Positions 53,383-63,101 are shown, numbered from the stretch's first letter. The stretch is DNA of 64,000 nt from JAZKAR01 sp040389065 (GCA_040389065.1 JAZKAR010000021.1:1-64000), one strand, 5' to 3'. Notes: generated by a model from the letters alone, not told the origin. Made by a program: numbers and translations.

Positions 53383-53488
53383 TAGAAGTTATGCAGTTGG
53401 ACTCGCTTAGTGTGTTGGCAACTGGCCATACTCGCGGCGTACTGTCTTTGTTGCCATACGTTGATAGAGATCAACTGCGTAACTTCTA
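53383..53488. mobile_element. MITE copy C (106 bp) with TIRs and 5-bp TSD
   Basis: The ends TAGAAGTTATGCAGTTGG and the inverse of TAGAAGTTACGCAGTTGA differ from the consensus by one base each. The core GGCAACTGGCC...TACTGTC is shared with the other copies. ACTAT flanks it on both sides (53378-53382, 53489-53493). It occupies much of the 53208-53678 gap between the transglycosylase and rnr; nothing else is seen there. Confidence 0.82.
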
Positions 53489-53678
53489 ACTATATAAACG
53501 TGATGTTAATAAAATAATTAAAATTCAATGAGTGAAGAAAAAAGTAAAGGAAAAATGCGCACTTTCTTCTCGTAAATGTTTTTAGCTTAGCACTTACGAG
53601 AAGTAGGGCAGTATATAGATAAATGTATGATCTTGTATAAAAAAATAAAACTATGGAAGTCTATTATAAGTATTAGCC

Positions 53679-56009
53679 CTAAATCTTAGGTAATGCAAAG
53701 TCTATTTTTAATGTATCAAGATCTGCACGAGTAACTTGTACATCTAATGTATCCATAAGCGAAAAAACTCGTTTGGTGCGTTCACCTATAAGTCTATGTT
53801 GTTCAGGTTGAAATTTGTAGTAATCATCATGTAAATCTTGTATGGGGATAAGGCCATCAATAAAAAAATCTGTAAGGGTAACAAATACTCCAAAATGAGT
53901 AACACCACTAATTGTTCCTTTAAACACTTGCCCAACCTTGTCTTGCATAAACTGGCATTTAAGCCACTGTGTCACTTCGCGGCTAGCTTCATCTGCCCGA
54001 CGCTCAGTTTGTGAACAATGGATTCCTAGATCCTTCCAGGATGTTTGCGGAAGGTTATCTACTCCTAAAAGTGCTTTAATACTGCGATGCACCATAAGGT
54101 CAGGATAGCGGCGAATAGGCGATGTAAAATGTGCATACGCTTCATAGGCAAGCCCAAAGTGTCCTGCATTTGCAGGGCTATACACTGCTTGTTGCATAGA
54201 GCGAAGCATTACGGTTTGTAAAAGCGCTTTATCAGGGCGTTCGCTAATTTGCTGCATCAATAAGGCGTAGTCTTTCGTTTTGGGAGTATTACCGCCAGTT
54301 AGGCCTAAACCTTGTAATTTTAAATAGGTACGCAGTTGCTCTAGTTTTTCTTCAGAAGGGCCTACGTGAATGCGGTATAACGCGGGTGCTTCTTTTTTAA
54401 GTAAGTAGTCGGCTGCACACACATTAGCTGCCAACATGCATTCTTCAATTAAGCGATGAGCATCATTGCGGTTGCTAGGTTCAACGCCAGCCATTTTTCC
54501 ATGCTCATCAAATACCAAAACGGATTCTAATGTATCAAAATCGATAGCTCCGCGTTTTGCGCGCTGTTTAAGCAGCACTTTAAAGAGATCATTTAAATAA
54601 TGCAAAGGGTCGCGTAATGATTCAAATTCAGATGGCCACTCTTCAGGTTTACTAAGCCAAGTATGAACTTGCGTATAGGTGAGCCTTGCCTGAGAATGCA
54701 TAACGGCAGGGTAAAACTCGTAATGCTCAAGTACACCTGTTGCGGAAAAATTTATTTCACACACCATGCACAAGCGATCAACATGTGGGTTAAGAGAGCA
54801 TAAGCCATTTGATAACGCTTCAGGAAGCATAGGAAGAACGCGTCGGGGAAAATAAACCGAGGTTCCGCGTTCACGGGCGCTGTGATCTAATGCACTATCC
54901 CATGGTACATAATAGCTAACATCTGCAATAGCAACCCATAGCTTAAAACCTTTGTCTTGACGAATGGCACATACTGCATCATCAAAATCTTTAGCTGTTT
55001 CACCATCAATAGTGACAAGCGGTAGATGACGTAAATCTTTACGATTTTTACAATCTTGCGCTCTTACAGTGGTAGGGAGTTTACGAACCTGCGTAAGGAC
55101 ATCAGCAGAAAACTCGTGCGGCAAGCCATGTCGAGCTACAGCAATTTCAATTTCAATACCATCATCTTCTGTATCGCCTAAGATTTCAATGACGTGAAGC
55201 GTCAAGTCATTAATCTCAGGTTCAGCTTTAGCGACTACCCATGAGCCTGCTTTAGCTCGTTTTCTATTTTCAGCTTTAACAGGTAAGGAATAGGTACCAG
55301 GGCGAAACCCGCGTATATTCAAAAACCAACCCTCTACCCGGCGGTATTCAAGCTGCCCAACTAGCGTGTTAGTGCTGCGCTCCAAAACATTTTGGCAGCG
55401 AACTAAAGGGCGACGGCGATTATCGAGTCCTATACAGGCTGCTTCAATGCGGTCACCTGAAAGAATATTTTCAAGGCCTTGTAGATCTAACCCATAAACA
55501 GTTTTAGGATCAATATCAGGAATAAAAAGGGCATAGCCTTCAGGAAAGCGTTGTACACGCCCACTTAAATTTGCTTGGCTTTCCGGTAAGGTAGCGCTAG
55601 AACCTGGTGCGATTGTCCAGCCACGGCCTTGATCCACTAATTGACCTTCCCGAACCATTGCCCGAAGTCGGCGCAAGAAATGCTGCCGTTCATGATCTTT
55701 AATGGCTAATAAATCCATAAGATCGCCGAGCGATAAGGCGGCGGGTTGAGATTGCTGAGTTTGATGAATAAGTTGATAAATAAATTCTCTTGATGGCAGC
55801 GGATCAGAGTACTTTTGCTGTTCACGCGCTAGAAAAGGGTCATGCTGACGAATGTTTTTGACGCTTCCAGTTTTTTTTTCATCGTTAGAGCTTTTCCATG
55901 GGCTTTCAGCCAAATCTTTTTTACGGGAGCGACGCTGATGTTGTTCTTTACGTTCTAAGGATGATTTTATTTTTTGAGTGTTGCTATTCTTCTTGGTTGT
56001 CTTTTTCAT
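53679..56009 (-). CDS. rnr: Ribonuclease R
   Basis: This 776-residue exoribonuclease has a lysine-rich N-terminus, a helix-turn-helix-like start domain (about 70-135), two cold-shock domains, the RNB catalytic domain with IDGETAKDFDDAVCAI (catalytic aspartates) and ERGTSVYFPRRVLPMLPEALSNGLCSL (quoted in part), and a C-terminal S1 domain (GQVFKGTISGVTHFGVFVTL). It degrades structured RNA 3'-5'. Its start lies inside motB, overlapping by 26 bases, so translation may be coupled to motB. That is an unusual link between motility and RNA decay. Confidence 0.95.
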   Translation of the reverse strand: MKKTTKKNSNTQKIKSSLERKEQHQRRSRKKDLAESPWKSSNDEKKTGSVKNIRQHDPFLAREQQKYSDPLPSREFIYQLIHQTQQSQPAALSLGDLMDLLAIKDHERQHFLRRLRAMVREGQLVDQGRGWTIAPGSSATLPESQANLSGRVQRFPEGYALFIPDIDPKTVYGLDLQGLENILSGDRIEAACIGLDNRRRPLVRCQNVLERSTNTLVGQLEYRRVEGWFLNIRGFRPGTYSLPVKAENRKRAKAGSWVVAKAEPEINDLTLHVIEILGDTEDDGIEIEIAVARHGLPHEFSADVLTQVRKLPTTVRAQDCKNRKDLRHLPLVTIDGETAKDFDDAVCAIRQDKGFKLWVAIADVSYYVPWDSALDHSARERGTSVYFPRRVLPMLPEALSNGLCSLNPHVDRLCMVCEINFSATGVLEHYEFYPAVMHSQARLTYTQVHTWLSKPEEWPSEFESLRDPLHYLNDLFKVLLKQRAKRGAIDFDTLESVLVFDEHGKMAGVEPSNRNDAHRLIEECMLAANVCAADYLLKKEAPALYRIHVGPSEEKLEQLRTYLKLQGLGLTGGNTPKTKDYALLMQQISERPDKALLQTVMLRSMQQAVYSPANAGHFGLAYEAYAHFTSPIRRYPDLMVHRSIKALLGVDNLPQTSWKDLGIHCSQTERRADEASREVTQWLKCQFMQDKVGQVFKGTISGVTHFGVFVTLTDFFIDGLIPIQDLHDDYYKFQPEQHRLIGERTKRVFSLMDTLDVQVTRADLDTLKIDFALPKI

Positions 56010-57012
56010 TGTGCCTATCCTGATTCATCGTTGGCCTTTGCTTATTTATGGTGGTGTCTTTGCCAGACGAAATTATAGAGTTTTTAATATCCCCAGTCAT
56101 TGGGGAGGCTAAAGTAGCGGGTTCTTCATTAGGTAGCAGTTTACCACTGTTTTTAGTAATCGCTTCTTCTGTGCGTTTGTTAAGAATAATAATGCTAATA
56201 CGCCTGTTGCTGGCATCCGTAGGATCATCTATTTTGAATGGAATAGAGGAAGCAAGACCTACTACTCTTAATACTTTATGCTCTGCTAAACCTCCGATGA
56301 TCATTTCGCGTCTTGCAGCATTCGAGCGGTCAGCAGAAAGCTCCCAATTACTATAACCTCGATCACCACTACTATAAGGAGTAGCATCGGTATGGCCTGA
56401 AATACTAATACGAAATGGTACTTCGTTTAATGCTCTACCCAGCTCTCTCAAAATATTTCTTGTGTGTGGTAAAAGATTGGCATGTCCTGAATCAAACATG
56501 GCTCGCTTTTTTCCATCAATCAGCTGAATACGTAATCCTTCTGGTGTAACATCTACTAAAATTTGTTCTTTGTACGGTTCTAGAGAAGATCCTTCTGCTT
56601 TAATCATTTTTTCAGTTTTTGCACGCAAAGCCATCATACGTTTATATTCAGCTTGTAGAATGTCATTCTCACCGGGTTTTATATTTAATACTTTTACTTT
56701 ACGTTCATTATCACCGCGAATAACTTGCCCGGTGCTGCGCGTTAAATCCATACCGCCCCCAGGAATCACGCTCGAACTATCACCGCTACCTTCTCCGCCA
56801 GGCATTGAAACTTTAAGCGGCGATTGAAAGTAATCAGCAATCCCTGCCATTTGCGCTTTGGTGGTAGAGCCTAAAAGCCACATAAGCAAAAAAAATGCCA
56901 TCATCGCTGTTACCAGATCAGCGTAGGCAAGCTTCCAGGCGCCGCCATGGTGACCACCATGACCGCCTTTTTTGACTTTTTTGACGATAATCGGGCGTTT
57001 TTCTTCACTCAT
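55984..57012 (-). CDS. motB: Flagellar stator protein MotB
   Basis: This 342-residue protein has a basic, His/Gly-rich N-terminus (VKKVKKGGHGGHHGG), one membrane helix starting AYADLVTAMMAFFLLMWLL with the proton-carrying Asp32 at the same number as in E. coli, a plug/linker, and an OmpA-type peptidoglycan-binding domain (about 165-285: MFDSGHANLLPHTRNILREL, then ISGHTDATPYSSG, then SADRSNAARREMIIGG). The C-terminal 50 residues are charged and unstructured. Four bases separate it from motA. Confidence 0.95.
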   Translation of the reverse strand: MSEEKRPIIVKKVKKGGHGGHHGGAWKLAYADLVTAMMAFFLLMWLLGSTTKAQMAGIADYFQSPLKVSMPGGEGSGDSSSVIPGGGMDLTRSTGQVIRGDNERKVKVLNIKPGENDILQAEYKRMMALRAKTEKMIKAEGSSLEPYKEQILVDVTPEGLRIQLIDGKKRAMFDSGHANLLPHTRNILRELGRALNEVPFRISISGHTDATPYSSGDRGYSNWELSADRSNAARREMIIGGLAEHKVLRVVGLASSIPFKIDDPTDASNRRISIIILNKRTEEAITKNSGKLLPNEEPATLASPMTGDIKNSIISSGKDTTINKQRPTMNQDRHNEKDNQEE

Positions 57013-57016
57013 AGTG

Positions 57017-57877
57017 TTACTTGCCCTTCATCGCTTTTACATGTTCTTCTAATTCTTTAAAGCTGGGGCGATCAGTGGAAAAAAGTACTTTTCGTCCAAA
57101 CTCTACTGCTACTTGTGGTGCATATCCATTCAAACTTGAAAGTAGTGTGAATTTAATGCATTCATACACTTTGCCATCTTCTCCCATTTTATTTTCTAAA
57201 ATACCGGCGAGAGGAGCTACAAAACCATATGCCATTAATATCCCTAGAAAAGTTCCTGTTAAGGCTGTACCGATCATAGGGCCAAGTTCTTTGGGAGGAA
57301 GATGCAAAGAACCCATCGTTTTTACCACACCCAGCACACAGGCTACAATTCCAAAAGCGGGAAGACTATCTGCCATTTTAGCAATAGCCATAATAGGAAC
57401 ATGAGCTTCATTATGATGTGTTTCCATTTCCTGATCCATTAGCGATTCAATTTCAAAGGCATTTAAGTTGCCTCCTACCATCATGCGCAAATAGTCAGTA
57501 ATGAATTCAACAATGTGATGATCATGGGAAACAAGATGATATTTATTAAAAATAGGGCTGTTATGCGGGTCGTCAACATCACCTTCAATCGACATAAGGC
57601 CTTCTTTACGTACTTTAGAAAGAATTTCATAAAGTAGGGCTAGCAGTTCCATATACATAGCTTTGTTAGCATTAGAAGGTTTAAAACTTCCTGGTAGAGC
57701 TTTTACGATTGCGTTAAGAGCTGCTTTACCATTGGCAGCCACCATTGCACCTAGTGCACCCCCACCAATCACAACGATTTCAATAGGATGCCAGATAGAC
57801 GCAAGCGAGCCTCCAGACGCTAGAAAGCCGCCAAAAATGCAAACACATACAACAACCCAGCCAACAATCACGAACAT
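57017..57877 (-). CDS. motA: Flagellar stator protein MotA
   Basis: This 286-residue protein has four membrane helices, the cytoplasmic loop with charged residues (about 60-165), and Pro173 in SLPAFGIVACVLGVVKTMGS, matching the functional proline of E. coli MotA. It forms the proton channel with MotB that drives the flagellar motor. AAAGG lies about ten bases before the ATG. It is first of the motA-motB-rnr cluster, with a sigma-28-type -10 box 104 bases upstream. The rest of the flagellar genes are outside the window. Confidence 0.95.
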   Translation of the reverse strand: MFVIVGWVVVCVCIFGGFLASGGSLASIWHPIEIVVIGGGALGAMVAANGKAALNAIVKALPGSFKPSNANKAMYMELLALLYEILSKVRKEGLMSIEGDVDDPHNSPIFNKYHLVSHDHHIVEFITDYLRMMVGGNLNAFEIESLMDQEMETHHNEAHVPIMAIAKMADSLPAFGIVACVLGVVKTMGSLHLPPKELGPMIGTALTGTFLGILMAYGFVAPLAGILENKMGEDGKVYECIKFTLLSSLNGYAPQVAVEFGRKVLFSTDRPSFKELEEHVKAMKGK

Positions 57878-57980
57878 ATCTGTGAGCCTTTAACCTAGTG
57901 GTATTAAGCAGAGTTTTGAACAATATTTATTATTGCCTCCACGTATGCTAAGCGCTAGCTAGGGCGCTTTTAATAGAGTT

Positions 57981-57988
57981 TTATCGGC
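57981..57988 (-). promoter_or_regulatory. Sigma-28 (FliA) type -10 box upstream of motA
   Basis: Read on the minus strand, GCCGATAA matches the FliA -10 consensus at all eight bases. The -35 position (TAAA expected, N15 upstream) reads only weakly (GAACTCCT). It lies in the 379-bp gap 57878-58256, which has no gene. Class-3 flagellar control of motAB-rnr would follow if it is active. Confidence 0.6.
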
Positions 57989-58256
57989 TATTTAGTATCA
58001 GGAGTTCATTCAAATGATTGTAAATAATTTAGGGAGCTTAAAATCTGGATGCTTTATGTCAAATGAAAAAATGAATTTTTTGATATTTTCTTATGATGAA
58101 TATTATTAAGGAATAGTATCAAAAGGCTTCTTCGATAGATAATTGATATTAATAGACGAGATACAATAAAAAAGATAATGCTTCAAAAAAATAAATGAGC
58201 AACAACATTTATTAGCATTTCTAATGGTTATACGGTTATTTATATAGTTAATATAA

Positions 58257-58874
58257 TTATTGAGCGCTAAATCCTATTAAGCGTTTAACAGGGGCAAAAC
58301 TTAAGCGGTGATGAGGGCAAATGCCATGCTCTTCTAAATTCTTTAAATGAGCGGCAGTGGGGTAGCCTTTATGTTGAAAAAAGCCATACATAGGATATTC
58401 TTGATCGAGGTCTTCCATCAACGTATCACGAGTAACCTTTGCTAAAATTGAAGCCGCAGCAATACATGCAATTCTGCCATCACCTTGAATTTCAGTATAG
58501 GTAGGATAAGGCAAAATAGGGCTTTTATTCCCATCAATATGTACAGCAGCAGGGGCAACTGAAAGTTTCATAACCGCTTGTTCCATTCCCCAAAGCGTTG
58601 CCCCTAATATATTCAATGAATCAATGATATGAACGGGAACAATCTCAACAGACCAGGCAATAGCACACTCTTTAATAAGATTGGCTAACGCTGCACGACG
58701 CTTAGGCGATACTTTTTTAGAGTCATTTAAACCTGGTAAAAGCGCACCATCTGGCAGAATAACTGCCGCTACAACAACAGGGCCAGCTAAAGGGCCTCTA
58801 CCTGCTTCATCTACACCCGCTACTTGGTTTCCTAAATGAATTAAAGAGTGGGAGATCATCACAGGTAAAGACAT
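58257..58874 (-). CDS. rnhB: Ribonuclease HII
   Basis: I chose the ATG at 58874 (205 residues), one base after the glmM stop, because GGGAG lies upstream within the end of glmM. The longer frame reaching into glmM adds 30 residues unlike the family. Motifs: VAGVDEAGRGPLAGPVVVAA with the catalytic Asp-Glu pair, VHIDGNKSP, and ASILAKVTRDTLM. It removes ribonucleotides and RNA primers from DNA. It is coupled to glmM in a two-gene operon. Confidence 0.93.
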   Translation of the reverse strand: MSLPVMISHSLIHLGNQVAGVDEAGRGPLAGPVVVAAVILPDGALLPGLNDSKKVSPKRRAALANLIKECAIAWSVEIVPVHIIDSLNILGATLWGMEQAVMKLSVAPAAVHIDGNKSPILPYPTYTEIQGDGRIACIAAASILAKVTRDTLMEDLDQEYPMYGFFQHKGYPTAAHLKNLEEHGICPHHRLSFAPVKRLIGFSAQ

Positions 58875-58875
58875 T

Positions 58876-60234
58876 TTATGCTCCCATCTGGGTTTGAATA
58901 GTTTCAGCAAGCGAATTAGCCCAAAAATTCGCCACGTCGTTATCTTGTGCTTCAACCATGACACGCAATAGGGGTTCTGTACCTGAAGGACGAATTAAAA
59001 TGCGCCCTATCCCTAATAAAGCTGTTTCTGCTTCTATTCTTTTTTCCTGAATAACAGGAAATTGTGTCCAGTTTTTAGGGTTGTTTACCTTCAGATTCAA
59101 AAGTACTTGCGGGTAGAAAACAAGGTCTTGAGTTAGTTCTGCTAATGTACGGCCTTTGCGTTGTAATGCAGCCAGTACTTGTAACGCAGCAATAATTCCA
59201 TCGCCTGTTGTGTGTTTATCAAGGCATAAAATGTGTCCCGATTGCTCACCGCCAAGGTGCCATCCACGTTCAAGTAATGCTTCTGTTACATAGCGATCTC
59301 CTACAGGAGAGCGATGGAAAGGAATCCTATGTTGAGAAAAGGCATGTTCCACCCCAAGGTTACTCATTACCGTTCCAACCACTCCTCCAGTAAGTAAACC
59401 TTCTTCTTGGCGATGGCGAGCCAGTATATAAAGCAGATGATCACCATGGTAAATATGGCCGGTGTGATCAACCATCATTAGCCTGTCGCCATCACCATCA
59501 AATGATAAGCCAATATCAGCATTCATTTGAAGAATTGCATCGCGAATAGCCTCAGGCTTTGTAGCCCCGCATTTTTGATTAATATTTAAGCCATTAGGGG
59601 TATTAAATATGGGCAATACATCAGCACCTAACTCATGTAGTACATGAGGGGCTGTATTGCAGGTGGCTCCATTCGCGCAATCTACAGCGATAGTAAGACC
59701 ACGCAGATTAAGATCTGAGGGAAATGTACTTTTACAGAATTCAATATAGCGTCCTACTGCATCTTTAACCGGAATCGCATGTCCTAACAGATTTGACTCT
59801 ACCGTAATAAAAGGAGATTCAATGGCGGCTTCAATTTCAGCTTCCATTTCATCAGGAAGTTTAGTGCCTGATGCAGAAAAGAATTTAATGCCGTTATCTT
59901 CAAAAGAATTATGAGAAGCACTGATTACAACACCTGCTTGTAATCGTAGTGCACGCGTTAAATAGGCTACGCCTGGAGTAGATAAAGTTTCTGCTAAATA
60001 AACATCCACCCCTGCAGCTACTAGCCCTGCTTCGAGAGCTGCTGCCAACATGTCGCCCGAAATACGCGTGTCTTTTCCAATCAGTACAGCAGGTTTTTCT
60101 GTTCGTGTGTGAGTAATATTTGCTTTTGCTAAAACGCTTCCAGCTGCATGACCTAAGCGCATAACAAATTCAGGGGTAATAGGATAAGTGCCTACGCGGC
60201 CGCGTATTCCATCCGTGCCAAAATACTTTCGCAT
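58876..60234 (-). CDS. glmM: Phosphoglucosamine mutase
   Basis: This 452-residue protein starts KYFGTDGIRGRVGTYPIT. The phosphoserine loop is GVVISASHNSFEDNG (SASHN at 105-109), the metal-binding loop LSFDGDGDRLMMVD, the sugar-binding loop GGEQSGH and the phosphate-binding end RPSGTEPLLRVMVEA. It converts glucosamine-6-phosphate to glucosamine-1-phosphate for UDP-GlcNAc, feeding peptidoglycan and LPS. Upstream is a 193-bp gap that should hold its promoter. rnhB follows. Confidence 0.96.
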   Translation of the reverse strand: MRKYFGTDGIRGRVGTYPITPEFVMRLGHAAGSVLAKANITHTRTEKPAVLIGKDTRISGDMLAAALEAGLVAAGVDVYLAETLSTPGVAYLTRALRLQAGVVISASHNSFEDNGIKFFSASGTKLPDEMEAEIEAAIESPFITVESNLLGHAIPVKDAVGRYIEFCKSTFPSDLNLRGLTIAVDCANGATCNTAPHVLHELGADVLPIFNTPNGLNINQKCGATKPEAIRDAILQMNADIGLSFDGDGDRLMMVDHTGHIYHGDHLLYILARHRQEEGLLTGGVVGTVMSNLGVEHAFSQHRIPFHRSPVGDRYVTEALLERGWHLGGEQSGHILCLDKHTTGDGIIAALQVLAALQRKGRTLAELTQDLVFYPQVLLNLKVNNPKNWTQFPVIQEKRIEAETALLGIGRILIRPSGTEPLLRVMVEAQDNDVANFWANSLAETIQTQMGA

Positions 60235-60427
60235 AATACTGTGCGTTCATTCGTAAATAAAGATTGGCGCATTTTAGCGGATTTTTAGCTAAAAATCATA
60301 TTTGACTTGCGTTTCAGAGAGATAAATTTAAATGTTCATAGCAAATAATAATGTGCACTTAGTGTATTTAAAAGTATTGGCAAGCAACAGTTAAGTTTTG
60401 TCAAAATTTTTAAAGCACTAAAACTTT

Positions 60428-61759
60428 TTAAAATCCACTTTCTTGTGCAAAGTATTTACCTCTCTCCATAAAGTTTTTAAATAAGCCATAACTTGGTGCT
60501 GCAGGTGAAAGTAAAATAACTCCTTGAGGAGGAGTAACTTTCGTTGCGATGTTTACTGCTTCTTGCATAGAGTTAGTTATATATACTGTTAATGCATTAG
60601 TTTTTGCCAATAATTGAGCAATACGCTGACCGCTAGGCCCCATACAAATAATATTTAAAATATTATTTGTTTCAATGTAGTTAGTAAGAGGAGTGTAATC
60701 AAGCCCTCGATCATAGCCTCCCGCGATGAGCGTAATATTTTTTTCTCGATAAGCTTCCATCGCTGCAATAGCAGATTGAGGGGTAGTTGAAATACTATCA
60801 TCTACATATAAGATTGTGTTTCGTTCCCCCAATTCATGTTGCCGATGAGGTAGGCCTTGAAAATCAAACGAGGCTTCAAGTGCAAGGCGGGCATCAACCC
60901 CTAGTGCATGGAGTGTAGTTAAAACAGTACATAAATTTTGTAAGTTATGTTGGCGGGCTAAGTAAGTGTTGCGAACTTCGCCTAAATACTCGTCTTTATA
61001 GTACAGGCTATGGTTTTTAGTATGAAAAGAATTTGTGGTATTAGAAAGCAGTGCATTGGGTAGTTCAATATGGTGAGCTTTTATTGTTTTACAAGCTTCG
61101 CTTTGAATAATTTGGCTACGGGAATGTTTTAAAAGGTTAAGCTTATCTTTATAGTACTGTTCCTCAGATTGATGCCAATCTAAATGTTCTGGATACAATG
61201 AGGTAAGCACCCCTATGTCACAAATGGATTCAAAGTTTGCTGCCTGATAGCTTGATACTTCAATAACAATGATATCAAGCCCTTCTAAGTTTGCTTCGCT
61301 AACGGGGGCTCCTATATTACCTACCACTATACTTTTTTGACCAAGCTTATTTAATATATGAACAAGTAATGAAGATGTTGTGCTTTTTCCTTTTGTTCCT
61401 GTTACACAAATTGTTTTTGTAGGTATAGTTTCAGGAAACCATAAATCAAGCAATGACGTTACCGGAATACGATGGTTGATAAGATTTTGAATAAGAGGAT
61501 GATATAAGCTTACTCCGGGTGATTTGATCACTACATCAGCCTGGCTAAGAGCGGAGGCAATGCTGTCGCCATATATAACAGGATAACCATTTTTTAGTAG
61601 TAACAAATCTGAAGGGTTTGAGGCTTCTGGCGTAGCTTCATCAACAAAGCTAATGTTTGCATCAGGAAAATGTTGTTTGATAAATGTACTAGCTGCAATA
61701 CCTTCTTGCCCCGTTCCCCAAATCACTATATTTTTATCTTTCAATTCATTGATCTGCAC
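60428..61759 (-). CDS. murD: UDP-MurNAc-L-Ala--glutamate ligase MurD (probable MurD2, L-Glu-adding)
   Basis: This 443-residue Mur ligase has an N-terminal Rossmann-like domain (KNIVIWGTGQEGIAAS), the ATP loop ICVTGTKGKSTTSSLL, a central EVSSYQ and EHLDWHQSEEQYYKDKLNLL segment, and a C-terminal domain with DDSISTTPQSAIAAM. It overlaps the upstream murL gene by 14 bases. In the MurL/MurD2 pathway known from Xanthomonas, MurD2 adds L-Glu rather than D-Glu to UDP-MurNAc-L-Ala. That specificity is inferred from the neighbour, not read from residues here. Confidence 0.88.
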   Translation of the reverse strand: MQINELKDKNIVIWGTGQEGIAASTFIKQHFPDANISFVDEATPEASNPSDLLLLKNGYPVIYGDSIASALSQADVVIKSPGVSLYHPLIQNLINHRIPVTSLLDLWFPETIPTKTICVTGTKGKSTTSSLLVHILNKLGQKSIVVGNIGAPVSEANLEGLDIIVIEVSSYQAANFESICDIGVLTSLYPEHLDWHQSEEQYYKDKLNLLKHSRSQIIQSEACKTIKAHHIELPNALLSNTTNSFHTKNHSLYYKDEYLGEVRNTYLARQHNLQNLCTVLTTLHALGVDARLALEASFDFQGLPHRQHELGERNTILYVDDSISTTPQSAIAAMEAYREKNITLIAGGYDRGLDYTPLTNYIETNNILNIICMGPSGQRIAQLLAKTNALTVYITNSMQEAVNIATKVTPPQGVILLSPAAPSYGLFKNFMERGKYFAQESGF

Positions 61760-63101
61760 AAAGCATCCTTAGGTAATCAGGAGGAACATGGTGTGGTTCT
61801 TTAATAGCAAATAAATATTGAAATCGTTCTTCAAATTTTAATTGTTCGCTTGGTTGGCTATTTAATTGTTGGCCTATTTTTTCTACAATCGCATCGTTTC
61901 TCCATTCAGTATGGGTAGATAGCTTTTGTATTAATAAGGCACTTTCTTCAATTTCACCTACACATTCAAAGGGTTTATGAGCTGAAAGCCCACATAACTC
62001 AGCAAACCCTTCATACTGAGTATTATCGTTCAGTAAATTATGTCCAAAAATTTCAATAAGCTGAGGCTTACCAAGAAAAGGTGCTAGCGCTAAAAATATA
62101 AAGCGGCATTTAGGGCAATTACAACACCAATGTTTTCCCCGCAGAGATGCGTCTTGTCGAAACGCAGTGTTGCAACTACGAAAAACAGAATGGTATTTAT
62201 TTAATTTAGCGAAGCGGCGCGTAATATTGGCTTCACTTAGAGGGCGTAAAAAAGAAAAGTAATGTAAGTCAGGAGAGATATACGTTGAAACATAGTGTGA
62301 GAAATCACGTTCAAACTCAAAAGATTTACTATATTGATGATTGATATCAAGCCCATTGTAATGAATATTAGGTGCGCTAGCGGAGTGTTCATTAGACATA
62401 ACGACTGTATTAAATCCATTCAAAATAGCGCTAGCAATTGCAATGGTGCTTAAAATGGCAGTGATAGGAATATGCCCATTATAAGCTCCTTGCTTATTAA
62501 GCTTAAACAGCTCAGGCGATAAACTGCGCTCAACCGTAACTAATGGTAATTCTGAAACTGCTGCTGTATCAATAATAGGGGTCGCAATCCCAGAGGGTGT
62601 GCCGAGGGCAAATAGAGACAGTGGTTTTTGTGTTAATTTAAGCGTCTCAATGGTGACAATAGAATCTTTTCCACCGCCAACAGGAATCAAAAGATGTGTT
62701 TGTAGGTTTAATTTAGTAGCGGGTTGCGGTAGGGCAGTAGGAGAAGATAAAAACTGCAGCCGTTGGCTTAAATCAATTTTATTCGTATAAGAAAATTCCC
62801 CCAAACCATGCCTATACACTTTCTCAATAAAAGTCGCTGTTACGCTATCTAATTCAAAAGCCTCGCATTTAAGCGTGGTTGGGCTGTAGGCTTTATAGTA
62901 ACTAACACCTGCAAATAGAAAAAGAAGTTTGAAGCACTGATCTAAAGCTGCTTTATCCTTTAAGTCTAATATATGGTTACACTTTATGAAGTTAATTTTT
63001 TCTTCAAATGCTGGGCCATTTTCAAAGGCGTATTCAAGATTTAATATAGCTGTATCAAAATTAAACGCATAGCGTTTAAAGATAAAGGGAGTGTCATTCA
63101 T
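61746..63101 (-). CDS. murL: UDP-MurNAc-L-Ala-L-Glu epimerase MurL
   Basis: This roughly 451-residue protein has an N-terminal domain (YAFNFDTAILNLEYAFENG), then LLIPVGGGKDSIVTIETL, a PP-loop-like motif, VVMSNEHSASAPNIHYNG, and a cysteine-rich HWCCNCPKCRFIFLALAPF segment, all hallmarks of MurL. MurL epimerises the terminal L-Glu to D-Glu using ATP, replacing glutamate racemase. I chose ATG 63101; a TTG three codons up with AGG close by is possible. It overlaps murD by 14 bases, so the two are coupled. Confidence 0.88.
   Translation of the reverse strand: MNDTPFIFKRYAFNFDTAILNLEYAFENGPAFEEKINFIKCNHILDLKDKAALDQCFKLLFLFAGVSYYKAYSPTTLKCEAFELDSVTATFIEKVYRHGLGEFSYTNKIDLSQRLQFLSSPTALPQPATKLNLQTHLLIPVGGGKDSIVTIETLKLTQKPLSLFALGTPSGIATPIIDTAAVSELPLVTVERSLSPELFKLNKQGAYNGHIPITAILSTIAIASAILNGFNTVVMSNEHSASAPNIHYNGLDINHQYSKSFEFERDFSHYVSTYISPDLHYFSFLRPLSEANITRRFAKLNKYHSVFRSCNTAFRQDASLRGKHWCCNCPKCRFIFLALAPFLGKPQLIEIFGHNLLNDNTQYEGFAELCGLSAHKPFECVGEIEESALLIQKLSTHTEWRNDAIVEKIGQQLNSQPSEQLKFEERFQYLFAIKEPHHVPPDYLRMLCADQ

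Noticed and set aside
58257..58964. Longer rnhB start inside glmM
   Set aside because: The extra 30 residues are the shifted frame of glmM and unlike RNase HII. The ATG at 58874 has GGGAG upstream.
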